From NCBI RefSeq assembly GCF_023169945.1, contig NZ_AP025591.1:6618501-6682500 (forward strand): DNA of 64,000 nucleotides, given 5' to 3'. Below are positions 45,225 through 52,859 of this stretch, one piece after another (position 1 is the stretch's first letter; each line of letters starts with the position of its first letter). The notes beneath the pieces were generated by a model that searched no databases, had not been told where the DNA came from, and saw only the letters and a program-made list of their open reading frames with translations. Source of the DNA: Anaeromyxobacter oryzae. GTDB lineage: Bacteria; Myxococcota; Myxococcia; Myxococcales; Anaeromyxobacteraceae. The translations under genes were made by a program, and so were the position numbers.

Positions 45225-46241
45225 ATGCGCTCGCGGTGGTCGCTCGTCTCCGTCTCCGCCCTGCTCGTCGGGGCCGGCTGTGCGCACGTCGCACCGGGGC
45301 GGCCGCCGCCCGAGGTGGCCTGGCCCGCGCCGCCCGCGGAGGCGCGCGTGCGGCTCGTCGCCGTGTTCCCCGACCCCGGCGCGCCCGCGCCGGCCCGGTC
45401 GGCCTGGCAGACGATCCTCGACGCAGTGACCGGCCGCGACCCCGTCCGTGAGGCGCACGCGTGGGTGGTGCGGCCGTTCGGTGTCGCCGGCCTGCCCGGG
45501 GGTGGGTGGGCGATCGCCGATCCCGACGGCGCGGCCGTGCTGCGTCTACCGCCGGGGTCCGAGCCGGCCCGCGTCGGCTGCCGCGGCCGGGAGTGGCAGG
45601 CCCCGATGGCGGTGGCGGCGGCGCCCGACGGAGCGCTGTGGGTCGCCGACGGGGGCGCGGCCGCGGTGGTGCGCGTCGCCCCGGACGGCAGCTGCCGCGC
45701 GACGGCGGCCGGGACGTTCGAGCGCCCGACGGGGATCGCGGTCGCGGGCGGACGGGTGTTCGTGGCGGATCCGCCGCGGCACCAGATCGTGGCGCTCGAG
45801 GCGTCGGGCGAGGTGGCTGCGCGGTTCGGCGGGCACGGCGAGGGGGACGGGGAGCTGAACTTCCCGACCGCGGTCGCCGTCGACCGCGACGGCAACCTGC
45901 TGGTCGTCGACGCGCTCAACTTCCGCATCGCGCGCTTCTCCCCGGACGGCCGCTGGCTCGGCGCCTTCGGCGAGGCCGGCGACGCGGGCGGCGCGCTCGC
46001 CCGGCCGAAGGGCGTTGCGGTCGACGGCACGGGGCGGATCTACGTGACCGATGCGCAGCGCGACCTCGTGCTCGTCTACTCGGCGGCGGGCGCGTTCGAG
46101 GCCGCGCTCGGCGCGCCCGGCTCCGAGCCGGGCTACCTCACAATGCCCGCCGGCGTCGCGACCGCGGGGTCGCGCCTCTGCGTCGCCGACAGCCAGAACC
46201 GCCGCGTGCTCGTGTTCGAGATCCTGGGAGGCCGGTCATGA
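45225..46241 (+). CDS. NHL-repeat beta-propeller lipoprotein
   Basis: A 338-aa lipoprotein: signal peptide ending in the lipobox LVGAGC, then WPAPPAEARVRLVAVF and about six NHL blades (RPTGIAVAGGRVFVADPPRHQI, FPTAVAVDRDGNLLVVDALN, RPKGVAVDGTGRIYVTDAQR). The WPxPPExARI entry motif is shared with the second NHL lipoprotein at 48091, so the two are paralogues. Propellers of this sort occur beside multihaem cytochrome genes in metal-reducing bacteria, perhaps as assembly or docking proteins. It overlaps the 12-haem cytochrome gene by ATGA and follows the barrel closely. Confidence 0.87.
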   Translation: MRSRWSLVSVSALLVGAGCAHVAPGRPPPEVAWPAPPAEARVRLVAVFPDPGAPAPARSAWQTILDAVTGRDPVREAHAWVVRPFGVAGLPGGGWAIADPDGAAVLRLPPGSEPARVGCRGREWQAPMAVAAAPDGALWVADGGAAAVVRVAPDGSCRATAAGTFERPTGIAVAGGRVFVADPPRHQIVALEASGEVAARFGGHGEGDGELNFPTAVAVDRDGNLLVVDALNFRIARFSPDGRWLGAFGEAGDAGGALARPKGVAVDGTGRIYVTDAQRDLVLVYSAAGAFEAALGAPGSEPGYLTMPAGVATAGSRLCVADSQNRRVLVFEILGGRS

Positions 46242-48016
46242 AGCCGCTCGTCGCGCTCGTCCTTCTGCTCGCCGCCGCCGACGCGGTCGCGGCCGGCGGG
46301 AAGCTGGCCGGGTCGAAGCACGACCTGTCCGTCACCGGACCGGGGCCGATCCGGGCGGTGTCGGAGCGGAACCCGTGCGTCTTCTGTCACGTCCCGCACA
46401 ACGGTTCCAACAACCGCCCGGACGTCGTCGCGCTGCACCGGCCCTACGAGAGCACGACGATGTCCGCGCGGCCGGGCTCCCCGAACGGCGCGACACGGGT
46501 GTGCCTCTCCTGCCACGACGGCACCATCGCCGTCGGCCAGACCCGCGCCAGGCGCATCGAGACCACGGTCGCGACCATCGGCGCCGAGCGCGCGTCGAAC
46601 CTCGGGACGGACCTGCGGCGGACTCACCCGGTGTCGTTCACGCCGGTGCCGGGTTCCGGCACGCACGCGCCGGCGCCGGGCGACGCGGTGAAGCTCGACG
46701 CAGGGCGGCAGGTGCAGTGCACCTCGTGCCACGATCCTCACGAGGAGTACCGCGATCCCAGGGTCGGCAAGTTCCTCGTGAAGCCCAGCGAGCGGTCCGC
46801 CCTGTGCCTCACCTGCCACGACGCGGTCGCCGTCCAGCGACCCGGCGCGAGCCACGCGGAGTCCACTGCGCACTACGGCCCGGCCGAGGGCAACACCGCC
46901 GGCTGGGGCTCGGTCGCGGACGCCGGCTGCATGGCCTGCCACGCCTCCCACGGCGCGGATCCGAAGGGTCAGCTCGTCGCGCGCCCCCTCGCCGACGACG
47001 ACGCGCTCTGCCTGCGCTGCCACGCGACGTCCGTCGTGCGGCGCCCGCTCGCCGCCGACCTCGCCAAGCCCTCCGCGCACGCGGGCGCCGAGCGCGGCGT
47101 CCACGACGCCGGCGAGGGTCGCCCCGGCGCGGCGCGCCCGCTCCCGGAGCGGTCCCCTGGCACGACGCGCCACGTCACCTGCGTCGACTGCCACGATCCG
47201 CACGCCGCGAGCGGCCAGCCCGCCGTCGGGACGAGCCCGGGCGGCGCCCTCGCCGGCGTCTGGGGCATCGACCGGAACGGCGCGCGGGTTGCCCAGATCC
47301 GCTCCGAGTACGAGCTCTGCTTCAAGTGCCACGCGGACAGCGCGAACAAGCCGCAGTCCGGCGGGCCGCGGCCGCCGGACCTGGTCCGCCGCGCCGTGGT
47401 GGACGTGAACCTCCGCGAGGTGTTCGGACCGACCGCCGTCTCCTCGCACCCCGTGCTCGGGCCGGGCCGGAACCCGGACGTGCCGAGCCTGCGGGCGCCG
47501 TGGACCGCGGCGTCGACGGTTGCCTGCGGCGACTGCCACGCGTCGGACACCGGGCCGGGCGCCGGCGGGTCCGGTGCGCGCGGCCCCCACGGCTCGATCT
47601 ACCCGCCCCTGCTCGAGCGCGCGTACTCCACCTCCGACGCGACGGTCGAGAGCCCCGCGGCGTACGCCCTCTGCTACAAGTGCCACGACCGCGCGGTCCT
47701 GCTCTCGACCCGGTCGTCGTTCGCCGAGCACGCCCGGCACCTCGGGCCGACGGTGAACGCGCCCTGCTCCGCCTGCCACGCCGCCCACGGCATCTCGGCC
47801 ACGGCGGGGACCCCCGACGGCAACGCGCACCTCGTGAGCTTCGACCTCGCGATCGTCCGCGCGTCGGCGGGCGGGCCCGCACAGTACCGGAGCCTCGGGC
47901 GCGCCCAGGGGAGCTGCACCCTCTCCTGCCACGGGACGGATCACCGAGCGTCGACCTACGGCGGGATCGTCCCGGCGGGCTTCCGGCGAGGCGCCGCGCT
48001 CCGCCGGGCCCGCTGA
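46238..48016 (+). CDS. multihaem c-type cytochrome (11 CxxCH plus one CX3CH)
   Basis: A 592-aa exported cytochrome with signal peptide MKPLVALVLLLAAADAVAAGG and then KLAGSKHDLSVTGPG, a start shared with the tetrahaem cytochrome at 49420. Eleven CxxCH motifs are present; the last site is unusual, CTLSCH (CX3CH). Extra histidines in CHDPH and CHASH units can serve as distal ligands. Haem spacing is wider than in the 17-haem protein. The ATG overlaps the NHL lipoprotein stop (ATGA). Probable role: outer-surface or in-barrel electron carrier of the conduit. Confidence 0.92.
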   Translation: MKPLVALVLLLAAADAVAAGGKLAGSKHDLSVTGPGPIRAVSERNPCVFCHVPHNGSNNRPDVVALHRPYESTTMSARPGSPNGATRVCLSCHDGTIAVGQTRARRIETTVATIGAERASNLGTDLRRTHPVSFTPVPGSGTHAPAPGDAVKLDAGRQVQCTSCHDPHEEYRDPRVGKFLVKPSERSALCLTCHDAVAVQRPGASHAESTAHYGPAEGNTAGWGSVADAGCMACHASHGADPKGQLVARPLADDDALCLRCHATSVVRRPLAADLAKPSAHAGAERGVHDAGEGRPGAARPLPERSPGTTRHVTCVDCHDPHAASGQPAVGTSPGGALAGVWGIDRNGARVAQIRSEYELCFKCHADSANKPQSGGPRPPDLVRRAVVDVNLREVFGPTAVSSHPVLGPGRNPDVPSLRAPWTAASTVACGDCHASDTGPGAGGSGARGPHGSIYPPLLERAYSTSDATVESPAAYALCYKCHDRAVLLSTRSSFAEHARHLGPTVNAPCSACHAAHGISATAGTPDGNAHLVSFDLAIVRASAGGPAQYRSLGRAQGSCTLSCHGTDHRASTYGGIVPAGFRRGAALRRAR

Positions 48017-48090
48017 CCGCCCGGCGGAGGTTTGTCCGCGACGCGGCTCCCGTGCGACAAGACTCGAGGGCCAAGCCCGAGGAGAAAGCG

Positions 48091-49269
48091 ATGCACGCTC
48101 GTCACTTCCGTCGGTTCCCACGCACCCTCGCCGCGGCGCTGGCGGGAGCGCTCCTCGCGGGCGCGCTCGGCGGGTGCGCCACGGCCTCGAAGAAGCCGGA
48201 CAAGGACCTCGTGTGGCCGCCGCCGCCCGAGAAGGCGCGCATCAAGTTCGTGAAGGCCTTCTCCAGCGAGGAGCAGCTCCGGACCGGCGCCTTCGACGTC
48301 GCGCTGCGCGTGCTCGTGCCGTCGTCGGGCGACGTCGTCGTCGCGCAGCCCACCGGCCTCGCGCTCACGCCGGACGAGAAGGCCCTGTTCGTCGCGTGCT
48401 CGTCGGCGGGGCGCCTGCTCCGCGTCGACCTCTCGAGCGGTTCGATGAAGATCGTGGCCCAGGACGAGGGCCGCTCGCCCTCGAGGCCGTTCTCGGTCGC
48501 GGTGGACGCCGCCGGGAAGTTCTACGTCTCAGACCTGGCCCAGAACGCGATCTGGGTGTACGCGCCCGACGGGAAGTTCCTCCTCCGGCTGCAGAACGCG
48601 TTCCTCGAGCGCCCGACTGGCATCGCCATCGACCGGCGACGGCAGCTGCTGTACGTGGTGAGCGGCGTCAGCAACCACTCGGACAAGCACCGCGTCGAGG
48701 TCTTCTCGCTCGCCGGCGAGCACGTCCGGACGATCGGGACGCGCGGCTCGGGCCCGGGCGAGTTCAACTTCCCGACCAACGTCGCGGTGGGTCCGGACGG
48801 CACCCTGTACGTCGTGGACATGCTGAACTTCCGGATCCAGGTGTTCGATCCGGAGGGCCAGCTCCTCGGGATGTTCGGCCAGATCGGCGCGGGCCAGCCG
48901 GGCACGTTCGACAAGGCGAAGGCGATTGCCCTCGACGCGTTCGGGAACATCTACGTCACCGACAGCCAGCAGGGGTTCGTCCAGCTCTTCAACCCGCGGT
49001 ACGAGCCGCTCATGGCGTTCGCCGGGCGCGCCAACGTTCCGGGCTTCATGCTCGTGCCGACCGCGATCGTCATCGACTCGAGGAACACCATCTACGTGGC
49101 CGACTTCGCGGCGGGCCTGGTGAACGTCTACGAGCTCATCAACACCAGGGCCCAGGACGGCCTCGCGCGGGAGCCGGAGCCTGCGGCCGCTCCTCCTGCG
49201 GCCGCGCCCGCGGCGACGCCGCCGGCGGCGGCCCCAGCCACCTCCCGCCAAAACGCCCAGGATGGGTGA
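48091..49269 (+). CDS. NHL-repeat beta-propeller lipoprotein, second copy
   Basis: A 392-aa lipoprotein with lipobox ALGGC after a signal peptide. LVWPPPPEKARIKFVKAFS is followed by NHL/six-bladed propeller repeats (RPFSVAVDAAGKFYVSDLAQ, RPTGIAIDRRRQLLYVVSGV, FPTNVAVGPDGTLYVVDMLN, KAKAIALDAFGNIYVTDSQQ). The C-terminus is an Ala/Pro-rich tail. ATG 48091 follows GAGGAG by 6 nt. It is related to the lipoprotein at 45225 but with a longer N-terminal region and tail. It lies 74 nt after the 12-haem cytochrome gene and probably belongs to the same message. Confidence 0.88.
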   Translation: MHARHFRRFPRTLAAALAGALLAGALGGCATASKKPDKDLVWPPPPEKARIKFVKAFSSEEQLRTGAFDVALRVLVPSSGDVVVAQPTGLALTPDEKALFVACSSAGRLLRVDLSSGSMKIVAQDEGRSPSRPFSVAVDAAGKFYVSDLAQNAIWVYAPDGKFLLRLQNAFLERPTGIAIDRRRQLLYVVSGVSNHSDKHRVEVFSLAGEHVRTIGTRGSGPGEFNFPTNVAVGPDGTLYVVDMLNFRIQVFDPEGQLLGMFGQIGAGQPGTFDKAKAIALDAFGNIYVTDSQQGFVQLFNPRYEPLMAFAGRANVPGFMLVPTAIVIDSRNTIYVADFAAGLVNVYELINTRAQDGLAREPEPAAAPPAAAPAATPPAAAPATSRQNAQDG

Positions 49270-49274
49270 TTTGA

Positions 49275-49313
49275 CGCAGGGTACTACCGGAGGACCCGCG
49301 GGATTTCGCAGGG
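49275..49313. repeat. two CGCAGGG direct repeats upstream of a sigma-54 promoter
   Basis: CGCAGGGTAC at 49275-49284 and CGCAGGGTTAC at 49307-49317 are 32 bp apart, close to three helical turns, about 40-80 bp before the predicted start of the tetrahaem cytochrome RNA. They may be an activator-binding pair. Confidence 0.35.
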
Positions 49314-49329
49314 TTACAGGGGGTGACAT

Positions 49330-49346
49330 CGGAACGCCTGTTGCAA
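49330..49346 (+). promoter_or_regulatory. sigma-54 promoter of the tetrahaem cytochrome gene
   Basis: GGAACG at 49331-49336 and TTGCAA at 49341-49346, with exactly 10 bases between GG and GC. It predicts RNA starting near 49356, giving a leader of about 65 nt. Confidence 0.65.
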
Positions 49347-49419
49347 ACGACAACCTTCAAACAAAGGGGGCCGCACGCACCGAGCGCTGCGGTCAGAAAA
49401 CCGAAAGGATCGGTCTTCC

Positions 49420-50082
49420 ATGAAGAAGGTTCTCGTCGCGATGGCTGCCGTGGCGTTCGCCACGTCCGCCAGCGCCACCATCAAGGGCGGGTCGCACGAC
49501 CTGTCGAGCACGGGCCCTGGCGCCTACGGCGTGAGCACGCTCTCGTCCTGCCAGTTCTGCCACGCGCCGCACAACGCGAACATCGGCATCGCCGGCACGC
49601 CGCTCTGGAACCGCAAGGCTCCGGTGGGCAACGGCGGCGGCTCGTTCACCGTCTACACGAGCACGACGCTCTCGCCCCAGACCGTCACGCTCGGCGCGAA
49701 CTCGCTCACCTGCCTCTCCTGCCACGACGGCGTCTCCGACATGGGCGACACGTTCGTCGGCAGCCGCGGCTTCGCCGCCAACACCCCGATGCACACCACG
49801 TTCATGGGCGGTGGCGCGGGCAGCCCGGTCGTCGGGACGAACCTCAACGACGACCACCCGGTCGGCGTGGTCTACCCGGCGACGGCGACCGGCTTCGTCG
49901 CCCGCGCGAGCGTCACCGGCGTGAAGCTCTACGCGTCCTCCGGCGGGAACTTCACGGTCGAGTGCGGCTCCTGCCACGATCCGCACGGCGAGTGGGACGG
50001 CAAGTCGGGCTCGGGCACCGGCCTCGCGAGCTTCCTCCGCGTGAACGCGAACGTGATCTGCTCGAACTGCCACGACAAGTAG
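49420..50082 (+). CDS. tetrahaem c-type cytochrome
   Basis: A 220-aa exported cytochrome. Signal peptide MKKVLVAMAAVAFATSASA, then TIKGGSHDLSSTGPG, like the 12-haem protein. Four CxxCH motifs are seen: CQFCH, CLSCH, CGSCH and CSNCH. The last lies two residues from the C-terminus. It is likely a soluble periplasmic carrier or a surface accessory of the conduit. It has its own sigma-54 promoter candidate and a strong terminator, so it can be expressed apart from the genes before it. Confidence 0.92.
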   Translation: MKKVLVAMAAVAFATSASATIKGGSHDLSSTGPGAYGVSTLSSCQFCHAPHNANIGIAGTPLWNRKAPVGNGGGSFTVYTSTTLSPQTVTLGANSLTCLSCHDGVSDMGDTFVGSRGFAANTPMHTTFMGGGAGSPVVGTNLNDDHPVGVVYPATATGFVARASVTGVKLYASSGGNFTVECGSCHDPHGEWDGKSGSGTGLASFLRVNANVICSNCHDK

Positions 50083-50107
50083 GCCGAGGCAGAGCTCCTG
50101 ATGCACG

Positions 50108-50145
50108 AGCGGGGACCGGGTGACCGGTCCCCGCTGTCATTTTCC
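50108..50145 (+). terminator. intrinsic terminator after the cytochrome genes
   Basis: A perfect 12-bp stem AGCGGGGACCGG-GTGA-CCGGTCCCCGCT at 50108-50135 followed by GTCATTTTCC. Confidence 0.85.
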
Positions 50146-50200
50146 ACGGGGCGTGCCGCCCCGCCCAGCCGGCGAAGCGGTCGGGGCACCACCCCTGCTA

Positions 50201-50276
50201 CGCGGGGACCGTGACCTCGCGCGCCCGCGTTCGCGGGCACGCGCGAGGTCCCCGCGCGGAGGGGCTACGCCCCTCC
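50201..50276. repeat. cluster of overlapping GC-rich palindromes
   Basis: CGCGGGGACC (50201) pairs with GGTCCCCGCG (50247-50256), while GACCTCGCGCG (50213-50223) pairs with CGCGCGAGGTC (50240-50250); the two stems share GGTC and exclude each other. A third hairpin GGAGGGG/CCCCTCC follows at 50258-50276. The 278-bp gap has no credible gene. This looks like a dispersed palindromic repeat or a folded leader. Confidence 0.55.
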
Positions 50277-50360
50277 CCCGCTGCGCGGGTCCCCCTCCCC
50301 GAGTTCCTCCGCCGCCTTGACCGCCGCCCCGCCCGCGCAGTACGCAGCAGAGGGCCCCCG

Positions 50361-52334
50361 ATGCCCCTCGCGCCTCGCTCGCCCGCCCGCCGCTGGGCCC
50401 TCGCCGCGCTCCTCGCCGGCGCCCTCACGTACGCGCCGACGCTCCGGCACGGCTTCGCGTTCGACGACGGGATCGTCATCGTGAAGAACCGGCTGATCCG
50501 CACCCTCGAGGCGCTCCCGTCGCTCGTTTCGAGCACGGAGTGGGCGGGCGGAGGCCTCCTCGTTCGCGCCTGGCGGCCGCTCACCGACGCGACCTACGCC
50601 CTGAACCACGCCGCCTCCGGGCTCGCGCCCTGGAGCTACCACCTCGCGAACGCGCTGCTCCACGGGCTGGTCGCGGCGTTGGTGGTGCTCGTGGCCGTCC
50701 GGCTCGGGGTCGGCGCGCACGCCGCCGGGATCGCCGGCCTGCTGTTCGCGGTCCACCCCATCCACGTCGAGGCCGTGGCCAACGTCGTCGGCCGCAAGGA
50801 CCTGCTCGCCACCGCGTTCCTGCTCGCCATGGTCCTCGCGCACCGGTGGGGCGCGCGCCGGGGCGGCACCGCGCTCGCCCTGGCCCCGCTCGCCTACGCC
50901 GCGGCGATGCTCTCGAAGGAGGTCGGCGCGGTGGGGATCGCCCTGGTCGGTCTGCTCGACCTGCTCATCCCCGAGCCGGCCGGGGGCGGCGAGGGCGGCG
51001 ACGATCCGGGCGGCGTTCGCGAGCTGCCCCCTCACCCTGGCCCTCTCCCCCGGGGGGGGAGAGGGGATGGCTTCACCAAGCGTCGCGGCGTCGTTCTCTA
51101 CGCGTGCCACGCCGTGGTGCTCGGCATCTACCTGCTCCTCTACCGCGCGGTGACGGCTGGCGCGCACGACCCGATCCCGTTCGAGGACAACCCTGCCGCG
51201 TCCGCGCCCGGCGCGGTACGGCTACTGACGGCGGTCGCGGTGGTCGGGAAGGGGCTGCTGCTCCAGCTCCTCCCCGTCCGCCTGTCGCCGGACTACTCCT
51301 TCGACGCGATCCCGGTCGTCGCCACACCGCTCGACCCGAGGTTCCTCGCCGCCGCCGCGCTCCTCGCCGGCTGGGCCGCCGCCGGCGCCTGGGCGTGGCG
51401 GCGCCGCGGCGCGCCGCTCGGCCTCGCCGCGCTCGCGTGGTACCTCGTCGCGCTCCTCCCGGCGTCGAACCTGCTCTTCCCCATCGGCACGATCTTCGGG
51501 GAGCGGCTCCTCTACCTGCCGTCGGTCGCGACGGCCGTGCTCGCCGGCGTGGCGGTCGCAGCAGCGAGCGCGTCAGGTCGCCCCGAGCGCGGGGCCGCGC
51601 GAACGCGCGGCCCGGAGTCAGGGGGCCCGCCCTGGTGGCCGCGGGCCGCGCTCGCCGGCGTCGCCCTGCTCGCCGGCGCCCTCACGGTCGCGACGGTGCG
51701 CTACGCGGCGGCCTGGGAGAGCGACCGCACGCTGTTCGAGCACGCCGCCCGGGTCGTGCCGCGCTCGAGCAAGGTCCAGCACAAGCTCGCCGTCGTCCGG
51801 CTCGAGGCCGGGGATCCGGAGGGCGCGCTCGCGGCCATCGAGCGCGCCCTCGCGCTCCGCCCCGGCACGGCCGCGCTCGAGATCGTGCACGCGGAGATCC
51901 TCCGCGCGCTGCACCGGCCCGACGACGAGGCCGCGGCGCTCGAGCGCGCGCTCGCCGCAGCTCCCTCCGATCCCGACGCGCTCTACGCCCTCGGGCGGCG
52001 AGCCCGGGACGAGGGGCGGCTCGACGAGGCGGAGCGGTACTGGCGCCGGGCGCTCGCGGAGCGCCGGGAGCACGCGAGCGCCCTCGCGGACCTGTCGACG
52101 CTCGCGCTCGTCCGCGGCGACGCGGACGCCGCGCTCCCGCTCGCGCTCCGGGCGGTGGACGCCGACGAGCGGCAGGCCAGCGCCTGGTACAACCTCGGGC
52201 TCATGTACCGCGCCCGCGGAGACGCGACGCGGGCGCGCGACGCGTTCGCGCGGTTCGTCGCGTCCGCCGGGCCCGAGTACGCGGCCGAGGCGGGCGCCGT
52301 CCGCGAGATGCTCGCCCGCGGCGAGCCGCGCTGA
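50361..52334 (+). CDS. polytopic membrane protein with C-terminal TPR repeats (TMTC-like)
   Basis: A 657-aa protein. About ten membrane helices occupy residues 13-450, with family-type segments LTYAPTLRHGFAFDDGIVI, HPIHVEAVANVVGRKDLLA and SNLLFPIGTIFGERLLYLPS, which match TMTC/DUF1736-type glycosyltransferase-C membrane proteins. Residues 460-657 carry five or so TPR units (ALYALGRRARDEGRLDEAERY, ASAWYNLGLMYRARGDATRAR). Such proteins are thought to transfer sugars from lipid carriers to proteins. ATG 50361 is the start. Around residue 222-238 an in-frame palindromic repeat is inserted (PHPGPLPRGGRG). A signal or operon link to the cytochromes is not seen. Confidence 0.82.
   Translation: MPLAPRSPARRWALAALLAGALTYAPTLRHGFAFDDGIVIVKNRLIRTLEALPSLVSSTEWAGGGLLVRAWRPLTDATYALNHAASGLAPWSYHLANALLHGLVAALVVLVAVRLGVGAHAAGIAGLLFAVHPIHVEAVANVVGRKDLLATAFLLAMVLAHRWGARRGGTALALAPLAYAAAMLSKEVGAVGIALVGLLDLLIPEPAGGGEGGDDPGGVRELPPHPGPLPRGGRGDGFTKRRGVVLYACHAVVLGIYLLLYRAVTAGAHDPIPFEDNPAASAPGAVRLLTAVAVVGKGLLLQLLPVRLSPDYSFDAIPVVATPLDPRFLAAAALLAGWAAAGAWAWRRRGAPLGLAALAWYLVALLPASNLLFPIGTIFGERLLYLPSVATAVLAGVAVAAASASGRPERGAARTRGPESGGPPWWPRAALAGVALLAGALTVATVRYAAAWESDRTLFEHAARVVPRSSKVQHKLAVVRLEAGDPEGALAAIERALALRPGTAALEIVHAEILRALHRPDDEAAALERALAAAPSDPDALYALGRRARDEGRLDEAERYWRRALAERREHASALADLSTLALVRGDADAALPLALRAVDADERQASAWYNLGLMYRARGDATRARDAFARFVASAGPEYAAEAGAVREMLARGEPR
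51028..51066 (+). repeat. palindromic repeat inserted in frame in a coding region
   Basis: CCCTCACCCTGGCCCTCTCC runs into a C8/G8 palindrome ending GAGAGGGG. It encodes PHPGPLPRGGRG, a peptide I recognise from in-frame copies of dispersed palindromic elements in proteobacterial genes. It falls in a cytoplasmic loop, where an insertion is tolerated. Confidence 0.6.
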
Positions 52335-52859
52335 TCACTTCCCCGGGTGGCCGGGTGGCTTCGCGTGCGTGGGCGCGTGACGCGCGTGGCACCTGAGGCA
52401 CAGCTCGGTGTACTCGAGCCGCAGCCCGGCCTTCCGCTTCGTGATCGCGTGCGGATCGTGGCAGGTGTGGCACGCGACGAACCCGCCGGTCATGAGCGGC
52501 AGGCCGGCGGGATCCGCGCCCTTCACCATGACGCGGAACGGGTGCTTCATGTACGCGGGATCGTGGCAGCCGGCGCAGAGCGCGATGGGGTCGCCGCGCA
52601 CGGCAGCCTGGCCGGGCCGCTCGTGGCAGGCCTGGCAGTCGGCCTTCGCGCCGTCGGCGCGATCGTGCGGGTTCGGCCCGCGCGCGCGGCCGGGTACGGA
52701 GGGCGCTGGGACGGGCGCAGCGGACGCCGGCGTGCCCGCGCCGGGGACGGCCGCGCCCGTGGCGCCTGGCGCGGGCGGGCGCCACGGCTCGCTCGCCACG
52801 ACGGGCGCGGCGAGCGCCGCCGCGAGCAGCACGGCGGCGGCGACGTGGGGCGTCCGCAT
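52335..52859 (-). CDS. tetrahaem c-type cytochrome, NapC/NrfB-like small type
   Basis: A 174-aa exported cytochrome with signal peptide MRTPHVAAAVLLAAALAAPVVA, a Pro/Ala linker and four CxxCH motifs (CQACH, CAGCH, CHTCH, CLRCH) in the last 100 residues. The end is His-rich (CHARHAPTHAKPPGHPGK). The ATG overlaps the stop of the B12 radical SAM gene by one base (TGATG), so the two are co-translated, a rare pairing. It is probably periplasmic. No specific partner enzyme is visible. The class name is only by size; sequence does not place it in NapC. Confidence 0.88.
   Translation of the reverse strand: MRTPHVAAAVLLAAALAAPVVASEPWRPPAPGATGAAVPGAGTPASAAPVPAPSVPGRARGPNPHDRADGAKADCQACHERPGQAAVRGDPIALCAGCHDPAYMKHPFRVMVKGADPAGLPLMTGGFVACHTCHDPHAITKRKAGLRLEYTELCLRCHARHAPTHAKPPGHPGK

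Noticed and set aside
48020..48050. Sigma-54 site before the second NHL lipoprotein
   Set aside because: GGAGGTTTGTCCGC has the right spacing but almost no flanking match.
50201..50276. CRISPR array
   Set aside because: The repeats are palindromes of different sequence with no regular spacers.
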